From Lentisphaeria bacterium (lineage in GTDB: Bacteria; Verrucomicrobiota; Lentisphaeria; Victivallales; Victivallaceae): a DNA stretch of 54,115 bases. This document shows positions 8,078 through 16,054 of the stretch, piece by piece (the first letter of the stretch is position 1; each line of letters opens with the position of its first letter). The translations under genes were made by a program, and so were the position numbers. Where the stretch lies: NCBI GenBank assembly GCA_017504435.1, contig JAFVRD010000029.1, positions 1 through 54,115 of the forward strand, read 5' to 3'. Under the pieces are notes generated by a model. That model was not told where the DNA came from, searched no databases, and saw only the letters and a list, made by a program, of their open reading frames with translations.

Positions 8078-10234
8078 ATGATGGATTTATTATGCAGTAC
8101 TGTGCGTAAAGTTGAGATCAACACCGCCGGTATGCAGACACTCGATTGGGCGATCGTCATCGGGATGATCGTGTTTCTTATTGGGGTTTTGCTTTATTGC
8201 AATCGTTACATGCGTAACGTGGCAGACTTTCTTGCCGCCAGCCGTTGTGCCGGACGGTATGTGTTGAGTATTTCATCCGGGGTGGCAGGTTTTGCCGTTA
8301 TCAACTCGGTCGCCGGATTTGAAATGTTCTATAAAGCGGGATTTGCCTCCCAGTGGTGGGGCATGCTCTCCAGTCCGGTAAGTTTGATCCTGGCATTGGT
8401 CGCATGGGTCAGTTACCGTTTCCGGGAAACCAGATGTTTTACGCTGGCGCAATTTTATGAAGTGCGTTACAGCCGCAAATTCCGGATGGGAGCGGGGATT
8501 CTGACTTGGATCTCCGGGGTGGTGAATTACGGTATTTTTCCGGCGGTTTCGGTACGCTTTTTCATGTTTTTCTGCCGTTTTCCGGAGTATTTTGATTTTC
8601 TGGGGATATCTTGGAATACCTACGGCGTGCTGTTGTTCATTGCTATCGGTCTGGGGGTGTTTTTTGCCATCTGCGGTGGTCAGATCGCCATTATGGTGAG
8701 CGACTTCATTCAGGGGATATTTTGCAATATTGCGTTTGTGGTTTTTATTTTCTTTATTTTCAAACTGGGGGATTGGGACGTTTCCGGCGGTTACATTTCA
8801 TGGCAGCAGGTCACTGAAGCTATCAGTATGGAGCCGGGAGCATCCCAGATCAATCCGTTTGATACGAATAAAATCAAAGACTTTGACATTTACTATTACA
8901 TCCTCGGCATTATTTTTGCGATTTACGGACGTGGCTCCTGGCAGGGGGGCATGGGCTACGGCGCCGCTGCGAAAAGCCCGCATGAAAGCAGAATGGCCGG
9001 TATTCTCGGCACCTGGCGCGGTATGGCACAGGGCTTGATGCTGTTGCTTTTCCCGCTGGCAGTTATTGTAATCATGCATCACAATGATTTCCTGCCGGTA
9101 AAAGAAGCGATCGAAGCCACTCTCAATAATACCGGTGTGAGTGCCCAGTTGAAAGAGCAGGGACTGGTTACCACGGCGTTGTCTCTGATCATGCCTTCCG
9201 GTTTGCTGGGATTATTTGTTGCGGTCATGTTCGCGGCAATGTTGTCCACGGATGATACTTATATGCACAGCTGGGGCAGTATTTTCATTCAGGATGTGCT
9301 CATGCCTTTCCGCAAAAAACCGCTTACTCCCAAACAGCACATCTGGCTGTTGCGTTCTTCGGTTATTTTTGTCGGTGTGTTTGCATGGTTTTTCAGTTTC
9401 TTTTTCCGTCAGACGGAATATGTTTACATGTTCTTTGCGGTGACCGGAGCTATCGTCAGCGGTGCCGGTGCGGCACTTATCGGCGGTCTTTACTGGAAAC
9501 GCGGCGGTACGATTGCAGCATGGGTTACTTATATTGTCAGTGCAGTATTGGCGATTGCCGGTATTGTGCTGCAGCAGGTGTGGGATTACGGCGATGGTAC
9601 CGGTCTGGTGTACTGGCTGGCTGAACACACCAACTGGCAGTGGGTGCAGAATAACATTGCCAATGCAACATCTGCGATCAGCGGTGTCAACGCGATGGTG
9701 AAATTCCCGATCAACGGTCAGTGGATCCACTTTATCTGTGTGGCGGCAAGCGTTATCCTCTATGTGGTGATTTCGCTGATCGAACATTATGTATTCGGCA
9801 AACCTGATTTCAATCTGGAAAAAATGTTGCATCGCGGCAAATACGATACTGCCAATGAACACGTTGAGCAGAGCAGTGAAGTCGGCTGGCTGGCTCGCAG
9901 ACTCGGCATCACCAAAGAGTTTACTCTGGGTGACAAGATCATTTATGGTGCGACGATCCTGTGGACGCTGTTCTGGTTCCTGGTTTTTATCGTGTTTACG
10001 ATTTGGCAATTCGCATTCAATGGTGTTCCCAATGAATGGTGGCTGAGATTGTGGCACTTTAAGATCTATCTGACTTTGATACTCGGTGTCGGTTGCACGA
10101 TCTGGTTCCTTATCGGTGGAATCATCGACGTGGTCGGATTATTCAAAGCACTGGCGAATTCCATTCAGAATGATGCTGATGACGGTTCAGTTGTTGACGG
10201 CGGCAACGCCGGAGAGAGTGCATCTGCTGAATAA
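8078..10234 (+). CDS. Sodium:solute symporter family protein, long form (copy 2)
   Basis: The 718-residue SSF protein is a close paralogue of the gene at 5850. Long blocks match almost exactly by eye, for example the AQFYEVRYSRKFR, MFAAMLSTDDTYMHSWGS and FNLxKMLHRGxYDTANEH segments and the C-terminal VVGLFKALANS. Differences cluster in the first 15 residues, around residues 285-300 and in a ~10-residue insertion near residue 530. Start choice is unclear between ATG 8078 and ATG 8081. The best-spaced ATG after AAAGGAG (8061-8067) is 8073, which opens only AUG-UCA-UGA and overlaps the real start. Function is probably uptake of a related or identical solute. The substrate is unknown. Confidence 0.9.
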   Translation: MMDLLCSTVRKVEINTAGMQTLDWAIVIGMIVFLIGVLLYCNRYMRNVADFLAASRCAGRYVLSISSGVAGFAVINSVAGFEMFYKAGFASQWWGMLSSPVSLILALVAWVSYRFRETRCFTLAQFYEVRYSRKFRMGAGILTWISGVVNYGIFPAVSVRFFMFFCRFPEYFDFLGISWNTYGVLLFIAIGLGVFFAICGGQIAIMVSDFIQGIFCNIAFVVFIFFIFKLGDWDVSGGYISWQQVTEAISMEPGASQINPFDTNKIKDFDIYYYILGIIFAIYGRGSWQGGMGYGAAAKSPHESRMAGILGTWRGMAQGLMLLLFPLAVIVIMHHNDFLPVKEAIEATLNNTGVSAQLKEQGLVTTALSLIMPSGLLGLFVAVMFAAMLSTDDTYMHSWGSIFIQDVLMPFRKKPLTPKQHIWLLRSSVIFVGVFAWFFSFFFRQTEYVYMFFAVTGAIVSGAGAALIGGLYWKRGGTIAAWVTYIVSAVLAIAGIVLQQVWDYGDGTGLVYWLAEHTNWQWVQNNIANATSAISGVNAMVKFPINGQWIHFICVAASVILYVVISLIEHYVFGKPDFNLEKMLHRGKYDTANEHVEQSSEVGWLARRLGITKEFTLGDKIIYGATILWTLFWFLVFIVFTIWQFAFNGVPNEWWLRLWHFKIYLTLILGVGCTIWFLIGGIIDVVGLFKALANSIQNDADDGSVVDGGNAGESASAE

Positions 10235-10250
10235 TCACAGATAATACGCT

Positions 10251-10278
10251 GCGGCGGGATTTTCCCGCCGCTTTTTTT
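10251..10278 (+). terminator. Intrinsic terminator after the second symporter
   Basis: A 9-base GC-rich perfect stem (10251-10259 with 10263-10271), a TTT loop and seven T residues. It is a textbook intrinsic terminator 16 bases after the stop codon. Confidence 0.92.
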
Positions 10279-10350
10279 ATGGAGGGGTATTGATTTAACG
10301 GTGTGATTGTGATATCTTATATAAAACGACTGGGAGGTCATGACGGTATT

Positions 10351-11874
10351 ATGTTGAAAAAAGGATTTGATGCAGATAAATATCTTGCGGAACAATCTGA
10401 GGCGATTTTAGAGCGCGCAGAGAAGTTCGGGGACAAGTTGTATCTGGAATTCGGTGGGAAACTGATCTGTGACTTTCATGCGGCGCGGGTGTTGCCGGGA
10501 TTTGATCCTGATGCCAAAATAAAATTGCTTCAGCGGCTGAAAGACAAGGTCGATATCGTGATCTGTATTTATGCCGGAGCGATTGAAGAGAAAAAGATCC
10601 GGGCGGATTTCGGACTTTCCTACGATGTCGATACTATGCGTACGATCGATGACTTGCGGGATTGGGGGCTGGATGTAAAGGCGGTGGTAGTGACCCGTTA
10701 CCGGGAGCAGCCTGCGGTCAAAAGTTTTATGAAACGTCTTTCCCGCCGCGGGATAAAGGTTTATACTCACCGTCCGATCGCCGGATATCCGGCAGATATA
10801 AAAGCCGTGGTCAGCGAGGAAGGTTTCGGAGCCAATGATTATATTGAAACCGACCGTCCGATCGTAGTGGTTACCGGTCCGGGACCGAATTCCGGCAAGA
10901 TGGGTACGTGTCTGTCCCAGGTTTATCATGACTTCAAACGCGGAATAAAAGCCGGTTATGCGAAGTTTGAAACATTCCCGGTGTGGAATCTGCCGTTGAA
11001 TCACCCGGTCAATGTGGCGTATGAAGCTGCGACTGCGGATTTGGGTGATGTCAATATGGTCGATCCGTTTCATCTGGAAGCCCGTGGCGAAACGGTGGTC
11101 AATTACAACCGCGATGTGGAAATTTTTCCGGTAGTGCGTCAGATTTGCGCTCAAATCATGGAACCGGAACAACTTTATATATCTCCGACCGATATGGGGG
11201 TGAACCGGATCGGTTTTGCCATTACCAATGACCGGGCAGTGCGGGCGGCGGCATGTCAGGAGTTGATCCGGCGTTATTTCCGGGCGATGCGTGATTATGC
11301 CGAAGGTGAAGTGGATTCATGTGTGCCGGAGCGTATTAAAGCATTGATGGCGGCGCAGAACTTGAGTGAAACCGACCGCAAAGTGGTGATCCCCGCCCGC
11401 AATGCTGCAACAGCGGCGGCAAAACGTCCGGACAAATACGGACATGACGGTGTTTTCTGCGGTGCGGCATTGGAACTGCATGACGGAACGATCATTACCG
11501 GTAAAAATTCACCGCTGCTTCATGCCGCATCCTGTTGTATAATCAACGCGATAAAGCATTTGGCTGGACTTCCGGAAGATTTGCATTTGCTTTCCCGGCA
11601 GGTGATCGAGTCCGTCGGCAAGCTGAAGCAGGAGGTTTTCGCTGAAAAGCAGATATCTCTGGCGTTGGGAGAGGTTTTGACGGCATTGAGTGTCAGCACT
11701 CCCTCCAATCCGGCGGCGGCACTGGCATTGGCGCAGTTGGAAAAACTTCATGGCTGCGAAATGCATATCAGTCATATTCCTCCCAGCGGGGATGAGACCG
11801 GATTGCGGAAACTTGGGATCAATCTGACCAGTGAACCGGTATTTACCAGCCGGAATCTTTTTATGGAACAGTAA
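10351..11874 (+). CDS. DUF1846 family protein
   Basis: The 507-residue soluble protein matches the DUF1846 family in length and pattern. It begins MLKKGFDADKYLAEQSEAI and has LYLEFGGKL (~35), the VVTGPGPNSGKMGTCLSQ nucleotide-binding-like loop (~175) and TDMGVNRIGF. Members occur in Firmicutes and other anaerobes. Structures exist, but the physiological role is not established as far as I know. The ATG at 10351 is used rather than an in-frame GTG at 10303; GGGAGGT lies about 12 bases upstream. It is followed by argC after 27 bases on the same strand, which may be one operon but says little about function. Confidence 0.87.
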   Translation: MLKKGFDADKYLAEQSEAILERAEKFGDKLYLEFGGKLICDFHAARVLPGFDPDAKIKLLQRLKDKVDIVICIYAGAIEEKKIRADFGLSYDVDTMRTIDDLRDWGLDVKAVVVTRYREQPAVKSFMKRLSRRGIKVYTHRPIAGYPADIKAVVSEEGFGANDYIETDRPIVVVTGPGPNSGKMGTCLSQVYHDFKRGIKAGYAKFETFPVWNLPLNHPVNVAYEAATADLGDVNMVDPFHLEARGETVVNYNRDVEIFPVVRQICAQIMEPEQLYISPTDMGVNRIGFAITNDRAVRAAACQELIRRYFRAMRDYAEGEVDSCVPERIKALMAAQNLSETDRKVVIPARNAATAAAKRPDKYGHDGVFCGAALELHDGTIITGKNSPLLHAASCCIINAIKHLAGLPEDLHLLSRQVIESVGKLKQEVFAEKQISLALGEVLTALSVSTPSNPAAALALAQLEKLHGCEMHISHIPPSGDETGLRKLGINLTSEPVFTSRNLFMEQ

Positions 11875-11901
11875 AAATTTTGGAATATTTGAGGAGTAGT
11901 T

Positions 11902-12930
11902 ATGAGTAAAATCAAAGTTGCTGTATTTGGAGCATCCGGTTATGCAGGAGAGGAGTTGCTCCGTCTGCTGCTGCGTCATGGACAAGCTGAGATCGCGGCG
12001 ATCACTTCCCGCAAGAACGCCGGAGAACCGGTGTCCACGGTGTTTCCCCGTTTTACCGGTTTGCCGTTGAGTTTTGTCGCACCTGATGAAGCGATGAAAA
12101 AATGTGATTTTGATGCGGCGATTCTGGCATTGCCGCACGGTCTGGCGACGGAATTTGCTATTCCGCTGCTGGAAAAGGGCGTAAAAGTATTTGATATTTC
12201 AGCAGATTTCCGGCTGAAAAGTACCGCTAAATATAAAGAGTATTACAAAGCCGACCATCCGGCTCCGGAATTGCTGAAAAAAGCTGTATACGGTCAGCCG
12301 GAACTGTACCGGGAAGCATTGCGCAGTGCGGATCTGGTGGCATGTGCAGGTTGTTATCCGACCAGCAGCATTCTGCCGACCGTACCGTTGCTCCGTGATA
12401 AGATCGTTTCACCGGAAGGTATCGTTGTTGCCAGTTGTTCCGGTTGTACCGGGGCAGGACGGAAAGTAGATCTGCCCTATATTTTCCCGGAATGCAATGA
12501 GAGTATCAAGGCTTATGCACCGGTAGGTCACCGGCATTTACCGGAAATCGAACAGGAAATGGCATTCGGAGCCGGGGTGCCGGAGGTCAGGATCAACTTT
12601 ATTCCGCATCTTGCTCCGATGAACCGTGGTATCAACTCCACTATCCTGATGAATGCCATGCCCGGCTGTACACTGGAAAAAGTCGGCGAATCTCTGGAAA
12701 AAGCTTATGGCAATGAGCAATTTGTCCGGGTGCTGCCTGCCAAACGCTGTGCAGATACCAAATATGTATTCATGACCAATTGCTGTGAGATCGGTTATTT
12801 CTTTGATGAGCACACCAACAAGGTCATTGTCACCAGTTGTATTGACAATTTGACCAAAGGAGCCGCCGGTCAGGCTATTCAGTGTATGAATATCCGTTTT
12901 GGAATTGATGAAGCAACCGGATTGCTCTGA
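11902..12930 (+). CDS. argC: N-acetyl-gamma-glutamyl-phosphate reductase
   Basis: ArgC catalyses the third step of arginine synthesis, the NADPH-dependent reduction of N-acetylglutamyl phosphate to the semialdehyde. The 342 residues are typical. The dinucleotide loop GASGYAGEELL begins at residue 10, the catalytic Cys151 is in ACAGCYPTS, and the histidine motif VGHRHLPEIEQE is at 208-219. The start has GAGGAG followed by TAGTT and ATG. This initiation region is complementary to the loop of the small RNA proposed at 13457 (see findings). Other arg genes are not nearby. Its stop overlaps the next gene by one base. Confidence 0.96.
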   Translation: MSKIKVAVFGASGYAGEELLRLLLRHGQAEIAAITSRKNAGEPVSTVFPRFTGLPLSFVAPDEAMKKCDFDAAILALPHGLATEFAIPLLEKGVKVFDISADFRLKSTAKYKEYYKADHPAPELLKKAVYGQPELYREALRSADLVACAGCYPTSSILPTVPLLRDKIVSPEGIVVASCSGCTGAGRKVDLPYIFPECNESIKAYAPVGHRHLPEIEQEMAFGAGVPEVRINFIPHLAPMNRGINSTILMNAMPGCTLEKVGESLEKAYGNEQFVRVLPAKRCADTKYVFMTNCCEIGYFFDEHTNKVIVTSCIDNLTKGAAGQAIQCMNIRFGIDEATGLL

Positions 12931-13343
12931 TGATAAAATATTGCTTATTGACAGAATTTCCCGGGAATACGCTTGAGCGTATTGCCGGGTTTTATATTTC
13001 GGCAGGATGGATATCTGCAGGGGATGATATTTCGTTTCTGCTTCCGGCACTGCAGGGATCATTCCGGGTGGCTGGTGCCTTTAAGGACGGGCAGATAATT
13101 GGAATTGCCCGGGTATTGTCCGACGGTTGCTCCGATGCGTATATTCAAGATGTTGCAGTTGCTCCTGAATACAGGGGGCAGGGGATCGGTTCGGGATTGA
13201 TTTCCACGTTGACAGATGAATTGCACCGCTGTAAAATAGATTGGATCGCGTTGGTGGGAGAGCCGGGAACGGAGGGATTTTACCGGAAACTACATTGGCG
13301 TGAACAGCCGGGGTATGTGTTGTGGAAATCTCCGGAAGAATAA
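12930..13343 (+). CDS. GNAT family N-acetyltransferase
   Basis: The 137-residue protein carries the acetyl-CoA-binding motif A of GNAT enzymes: VAVAPEYRGQGIGSGLIS at about residues 73-90, followed by a YRKLHW-type C-terminal strand. It starts inside the argC stop (TGATG), so it is translationally coupled. Given the coupling, an N-acetylglutamate synthase role in arginine synthesis is tempting. However, the sequence resembles generic small GNATs, and the substrate is not determined. Confidence 0.82.
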   Translation: MIKYCLLTEFPGNTLERIAGFYISAGWISAGDDISFLLPALQGSFRVAGAFKDGQIIGIARVLSDGCSDAYIQDVAVAPEYRGQGIGSGLISTLTDELHRCKIDWIALVGEPGTEGFYRKLHWREQPGYVLWKSPEE

Positions 13344-13404
13344 AAAGACTCTGTGCCGAACAAACAGGGATAAAATATCAGCTGATGATTAGATCACCGC
13401 TAAT

Positions 13405-13434
13405 AAAAAACGGATGATAATTTGCAATCATCCG
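13405..13434 (-). terminator. Minus-strand intrinsic terminator
   Basis: Read on the minus strand, CGGATGAT, an 8-base loop and ATCATCCG are followed by six T residues. No minus-strand gene is otherwise known for kilobases. The only transcript it could end is the small minus-strand unit at 13444-13567. There is no T run in the plus direction. Confidence 0.8.
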
Positions 13435-13450
13435 AAATATGTATTATAGT
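13422..13450 (+). promoter_or_regulatory. Candidate promoter of the plus-strand small RNA
   Basis: TTGCAA (13422-13427) and TATAGT (13445-13450) with 17-base spacing place the start at about 13456-13458. That is exactly the first base of the 13-bp closing stem of the proposed RNA. Confidence 0.6.
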
Positions 13451-13509
13451 ATTATGTGTTCAAAATCGGGGAACGCGGAACGCTTTGTACGCAAAATTCT
13501 CCTCTTCAT
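13444..13509 (-). CDS. Candidate 21-codon small ORF, antisense to the small RNA
   Basis: An ATG at 13509 (minus) is preceded by GAGGAG with a 5-base TAATT spacer, an ideal initiation site. It opens 21 codons ending in TAA at 13446-13444. The peptide is strongly basic at its start (MKRRILRTKR) and not clearly hydrophobic. A TATAAT hexamer lies upstream on the minus strand (13567-13562), although its -35 is weak, and an intrinsic terminator follows at 13434-13405. The whole frame lies within the region covered by the plus-strand RNA. Either a real small gene paired with its antisense RNA, or the mirror of an RNA loop that mimics the complement of a ribosome-binding site. Confidence 0.4.
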   Translation of the reverse strand: MKRRILRTKRSAFPDFEHIIL

Positions 13510-13555
13510 AATTACTCCTCAGGGTGTGAGGCGTACCCGGTTTTGAACTTTTTTG
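13457..13555 (+). ncRNA. Candidate structured small RNA with anti-Shine-Dalgarno loop
   Basis: A good promoter (TTGCAA-17-TATAGT) is followed by a segment whose ends form a 13-bp stem: 13458-13470 pairs with 13536-13548 with one G-U. The 3' arm is immediately followed by six T residues, as in an intrinsic terminator. Inside are a tandem GGAACGC repeat, a small hairpin (13517-13521 with 13527-13531) and two CUCCUC motifs. The stretch 13504-13522 is the exact complement of a GAGGAG-TAATT-ATG-AAG initiation region. It matches no RNA family I know. It could be a trans- or cis-acting regulatory RNA, or a leader/attenuator for the esterase gene that starts 34 bases later. Confidence 0.6.
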
Positions 13556-13588
13556 TGTCAGATTATAAAACGGACCTAAGGAGGACGT

Positions 13589-14950
13589 ATGAAAAAAAGC
13601 AAAATTTTATGGGCATTGCTATTTGGATGTGTTCTTTCTGTATTTGGCGGAGAATATTCATGGCAGCTCAATACCGGAAAAAAATCGGTTTTCAAATGCA
13701 ATGAAACGATCACATTTACCGGACAATTGTTAAAAAACGGCAAACCTGCGGTCGGCACCGTTGTGCAATTTGTGATCAAGGGCGATAATAAAATCTCCAA
13801 AAGAGGCAAGTTCACAGTTTCCGATACTCCGTGGAGTTATGATATCTCACTGGATTTTCCCGGCTGGGTGTATGTTAATTTGTATGCATTGGATGCCAAA
13901 GGCAAACGGATGCAGAGCAAAATCAAATACCGCGGAAACATGATCAGCAAGAATGTAACAGCTGGAGTCGGGGCATTGGTAGAACCGGAAAAACTGCAGC
14001 CGCCCCGTAAAGAACCGGCTGATTTTGATGCATTTTGGCAGAGCGTGAAAAAAGATCTGGCATCTGTCCCGCTTAAAGAATTGGAAAAAGTACCGGTGCC
14101 GCCGCTTGATAAGAATGCCAAAGTGAAAGTCTATGACATCAAAGTTGCCTGTGCCGGCGGTATGCCTGTTTCCGGGTATCTGGCGATGCCGGATAACGCC
14201 GGAGCTAAAAGTTGTCCGGCGATAGTAACATTTCACGGTTCCGGAGTCAAATCTGCCACACAGCAGCTGAATTATGCCCGCCGGGGCATGATCGCATTGG
14301 ATATTAATGCACACGGTATTGTCAATGGCAAAGGCAAAGAGTTTTATCTTGATTTGCGTAAGAACCGTTATTTTGTTGCTCAGGACAGCAAATCCCGGGC
14401 GCATTATGCTCATTGGGATCGCCGCGACCGGGAAAAATATTATTTCCGGGGCATGTATATGCGGGTGATGCGGGCATTAGAATATGTAAAAAGTCTGCCT
14501 GAATGGGATGGTAAAAATCTGATTGTTTCCGGAACAAGCCAAGGCGGCGCACAGGTGATCGCAGCATGTGCGTTGGATGGTGATGTGTCATTGGCACAAG
14601 CTGGAGTGCCGGCGATGTGCGACCACTCCGGTGTGCTTGCGGCAATTCCCCGTTCCAGCGGCTGGCCGGCATTGTATAAACGAAGTTCAAAAGGTCAGCC
14701 CGATGCTCCAGCGGTTGCAGAATGTGCATCTTACTATGACGGGTGTTATTTTGCCAGCCGGATCAAATGTCCGATCTATATTTCCACCGGATTGCTGGAT
14801 ACGACCTGTCCGCCGACAAGTGTGTTTGCGGCTTATAACTGTATTCCGGCGGGAACCGTCAAAAATATGACGATCGTACCGGACAAAGGTCATAGCGGTG
14901 TTTCAGACAAAGCATTCCGCAAAGCGTTGGATTTGATCATCAGGAAATAA
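13589..14950 (+). CDS. Secreted acetyl-xylan-esterase / cephalosporin-C-deacetylase family hydrolase
   Basis: The 453-residue protein has a Sec signal peptide (KKSKILWALLFGCVLSVFGG), so it acts outside the cytoplasm. An Ig-like beta domain (about 22-125) precedes an AXE1-type alpha/beta hydrolase. The nucleophile elbow is SGTSQGGAQ (~312-320), the acid is in GLLDTTCPP and the histidine in DKGHSG near the end. These enzymes remove acetyl groups from xylan and other carbohydrates. AAGGAGG lies 7 bases before the ATG. The small RNA and its T6 run just upstream could attenuate it. It fits the polysaccharide-degrading character of the GH106-like gene and symporters. Confidence 0.88.
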   Translation: MKKSKILWALLFGCVLSVFGGEYSWQLNTGKKSVFKCNETITFTGQLLKNGKPAVGTVVQFVIKGDNKISKRGKFTVSDTPWSYDISLDFPGWVYVNLYALDAKGKRMQSKIKYRGNMISKNVTAGVGALVEPEKLQPPRKEPADFDAFWQSVKKDLASVPLKELEKVPVPPLDKNAKVKVYDIKVACAGGMPVSGYLAMPDNAGAKSCPAIVTFHGSGVKSATQQLNYARRGMIALDINAHGIVNGKGKEFYLDLRKNRYFVAQDSKSRAHYAHWDRRDREKYYFRGMYMRVMRALEYVKSLPEWDGKNLIVSGTSQGGAQVIAACALDGDVSLAQAGVPAMCDHSGVLAAIPRSSGWPALYKRSSKGQPDAPAVAECASYYDGCYFASRIKCPIYISTGLLDTTCPPTSVFAAYNCIPAGTVKNMTIVPDKGHSGVSDKAFRKALDLIIRK

Positions 14951-14959
14951 ATCGGTAAT

Positions 14960-15955
14960 ATGATGGAAACAGATAAAACACTGGTCTTGATCGATGCATA
15001 CAGTCAGATATTCCGGGCATTTTACGCGATCCGGTCATTGACCAATGCCAAAGGAGAACCGGTCAATGCAGCATTTGTTTTTACCAAGCTGCTGTTGAAA
15101 CTGGAGCAATTGTATCCGTCATCAGCCGGAGCGATGTTGTTTGACTGCGGTAAAGTTGCATTCCGGACGGAAATATTGCCGGAATACAAAGCAAACCGTC
15201 CGCCGATGCCGGATGATTTGAAACGGCAGATGCCGCTTATCAAACATATTGCAGATGCATTCGGCTGGCAGTTGTTTCAGCATGAAAATTGGGAGGCAGA
15301 TGATCTTATCGGCGGATTTGCCGGTAAATACACCTCTTATCAGGTTCAAATAGTCAGCTCAGATAAAGATCTTTCTCAATTGGTAGATGACCGGGTCGTG
15401 ATGCTGGTACCCTCCGCATCCGGATTTGAAAAGCGCGGCAAAGCTGAAGTCACCGCAAAATTCGGAGTCGCACCGGAATTGATCGTGGATTATCTGGCAT
15501 TGCTCGGTGATGCCTCGGACAATATTCCCGGAGTGCCGGGAATCGGGCCGAAAAGTGCGGTTGAGCTGCTCAATACTTTCGGCGCTGCCGCAAATTGGCT
15601 CAACACACCGGAAAAGCTGGCTGACAGCAAATACAGTAAGAAGTTGTTTGCCCATTTGGATAAACTTGCCAAAAACCGTGAACTGATCCGTTTGAAAACT
15701 GTTTTGCCGCCGGATTTTGATCTTCCTGAACCTCCGGAGAGAAGAACTCCCGATTGGCAGGAGATCGGTCGGATTTGCCGGGAAAATCAATTTAAAAGCA
15801 TTCTCAAAGATTTACCGGAAAAAGAAGTCGTTCCGGCAGTTGATGTTTCTGATGAAGATGATTTGTTCGCTTTTGCAGCAGTACAGAAATGTGCAAAAAT
15901 GGAAAAAGGGTCTCCAGAAGCCAACGATGATGTCCGGCAGTTGGAACTTTTTTAA
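14960..15955 (+). CDS. Stand-alone 5'-3' exonuclease (FEN/Pol I N-domain family)
   Basis: The 331-residue protein corresponds to the N-terminal 5' nuclease domain of DNA polymerase I, without proofreading or polymerase domains. Seen are LVLIDAYSQIFRAFYAIR at the start, the arch segment FRTEILPEYKANRPPMP, the metal-binding EADDLI region, SSDKDLSQLV, and the helix-three-turn-helix LLGDASDNIPGVPGIGPKSA (~179-198). The last ~60 residues are an acidic, non-conserved tail. It would process flaps or RNA primers. It begins nine bases after the esterase stop, with an ATG-ATG start and only a weak ribosome-binding site. Confidence 0.88.
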   Translation: MMETDKTLVLIDAYSQIFRAFYAIRSLTNAKGEPVNAAFVFTKLLLKLEQLYPSSAGAMLFDCGKVAFRTEILPEYKANRPPMPDDLKRQMPLIKHIADAFGWQLFQHENWEADDLIGGFAGKYTSYQVQIVSSDKDLSQLVDDRVVMLVPSASGFEKRGKAEVTAKFGVAPELIVDYLALLGDASDNIPGVPGIGPKSAVELLNTFGAAANWLNTPEKLADSKYSKKLFAHLDKLAKNRELIRLKTVLPPDFDLPEPPERRTPDWQEIGRICRENQFKSILKDLPEKEVVPAVDVSDEDDLFAFAAVQKCAKMEKGSPEANDDVRQLELF

Positions 15956-15966
15956 CGGCACAAAGA

Positions 15967-15995
15967 TTGAAAAAATATTATAACAGTGCTATATT
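15967..15995 (+). promoter_or_regulatory. Promoter of the aminotransferase gene
   Basis: TTGAAA (15967-15972) and TATATT (15990-15995) with exact 17-base spacing, about 60 bases before the ATG at 16055. It is the clearest sigma70-type promoter in the window. Confidence 0.7.
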
Positions 15996-16054
15996 ATAAG
16001 CTGTTTTTGTGTGTTTGAAAAAATGCTGATGATTCAGCCGGGAGAAAATAAAAT

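Noticed and set aside
13456-13704. 82-codon plus-strand frame running from the small RNA into the esterase gene
   Set aside because: It overlaps the signal peptide region of the esterase in another frame, starts inside the RNA stem and has no ribosome-binding site.
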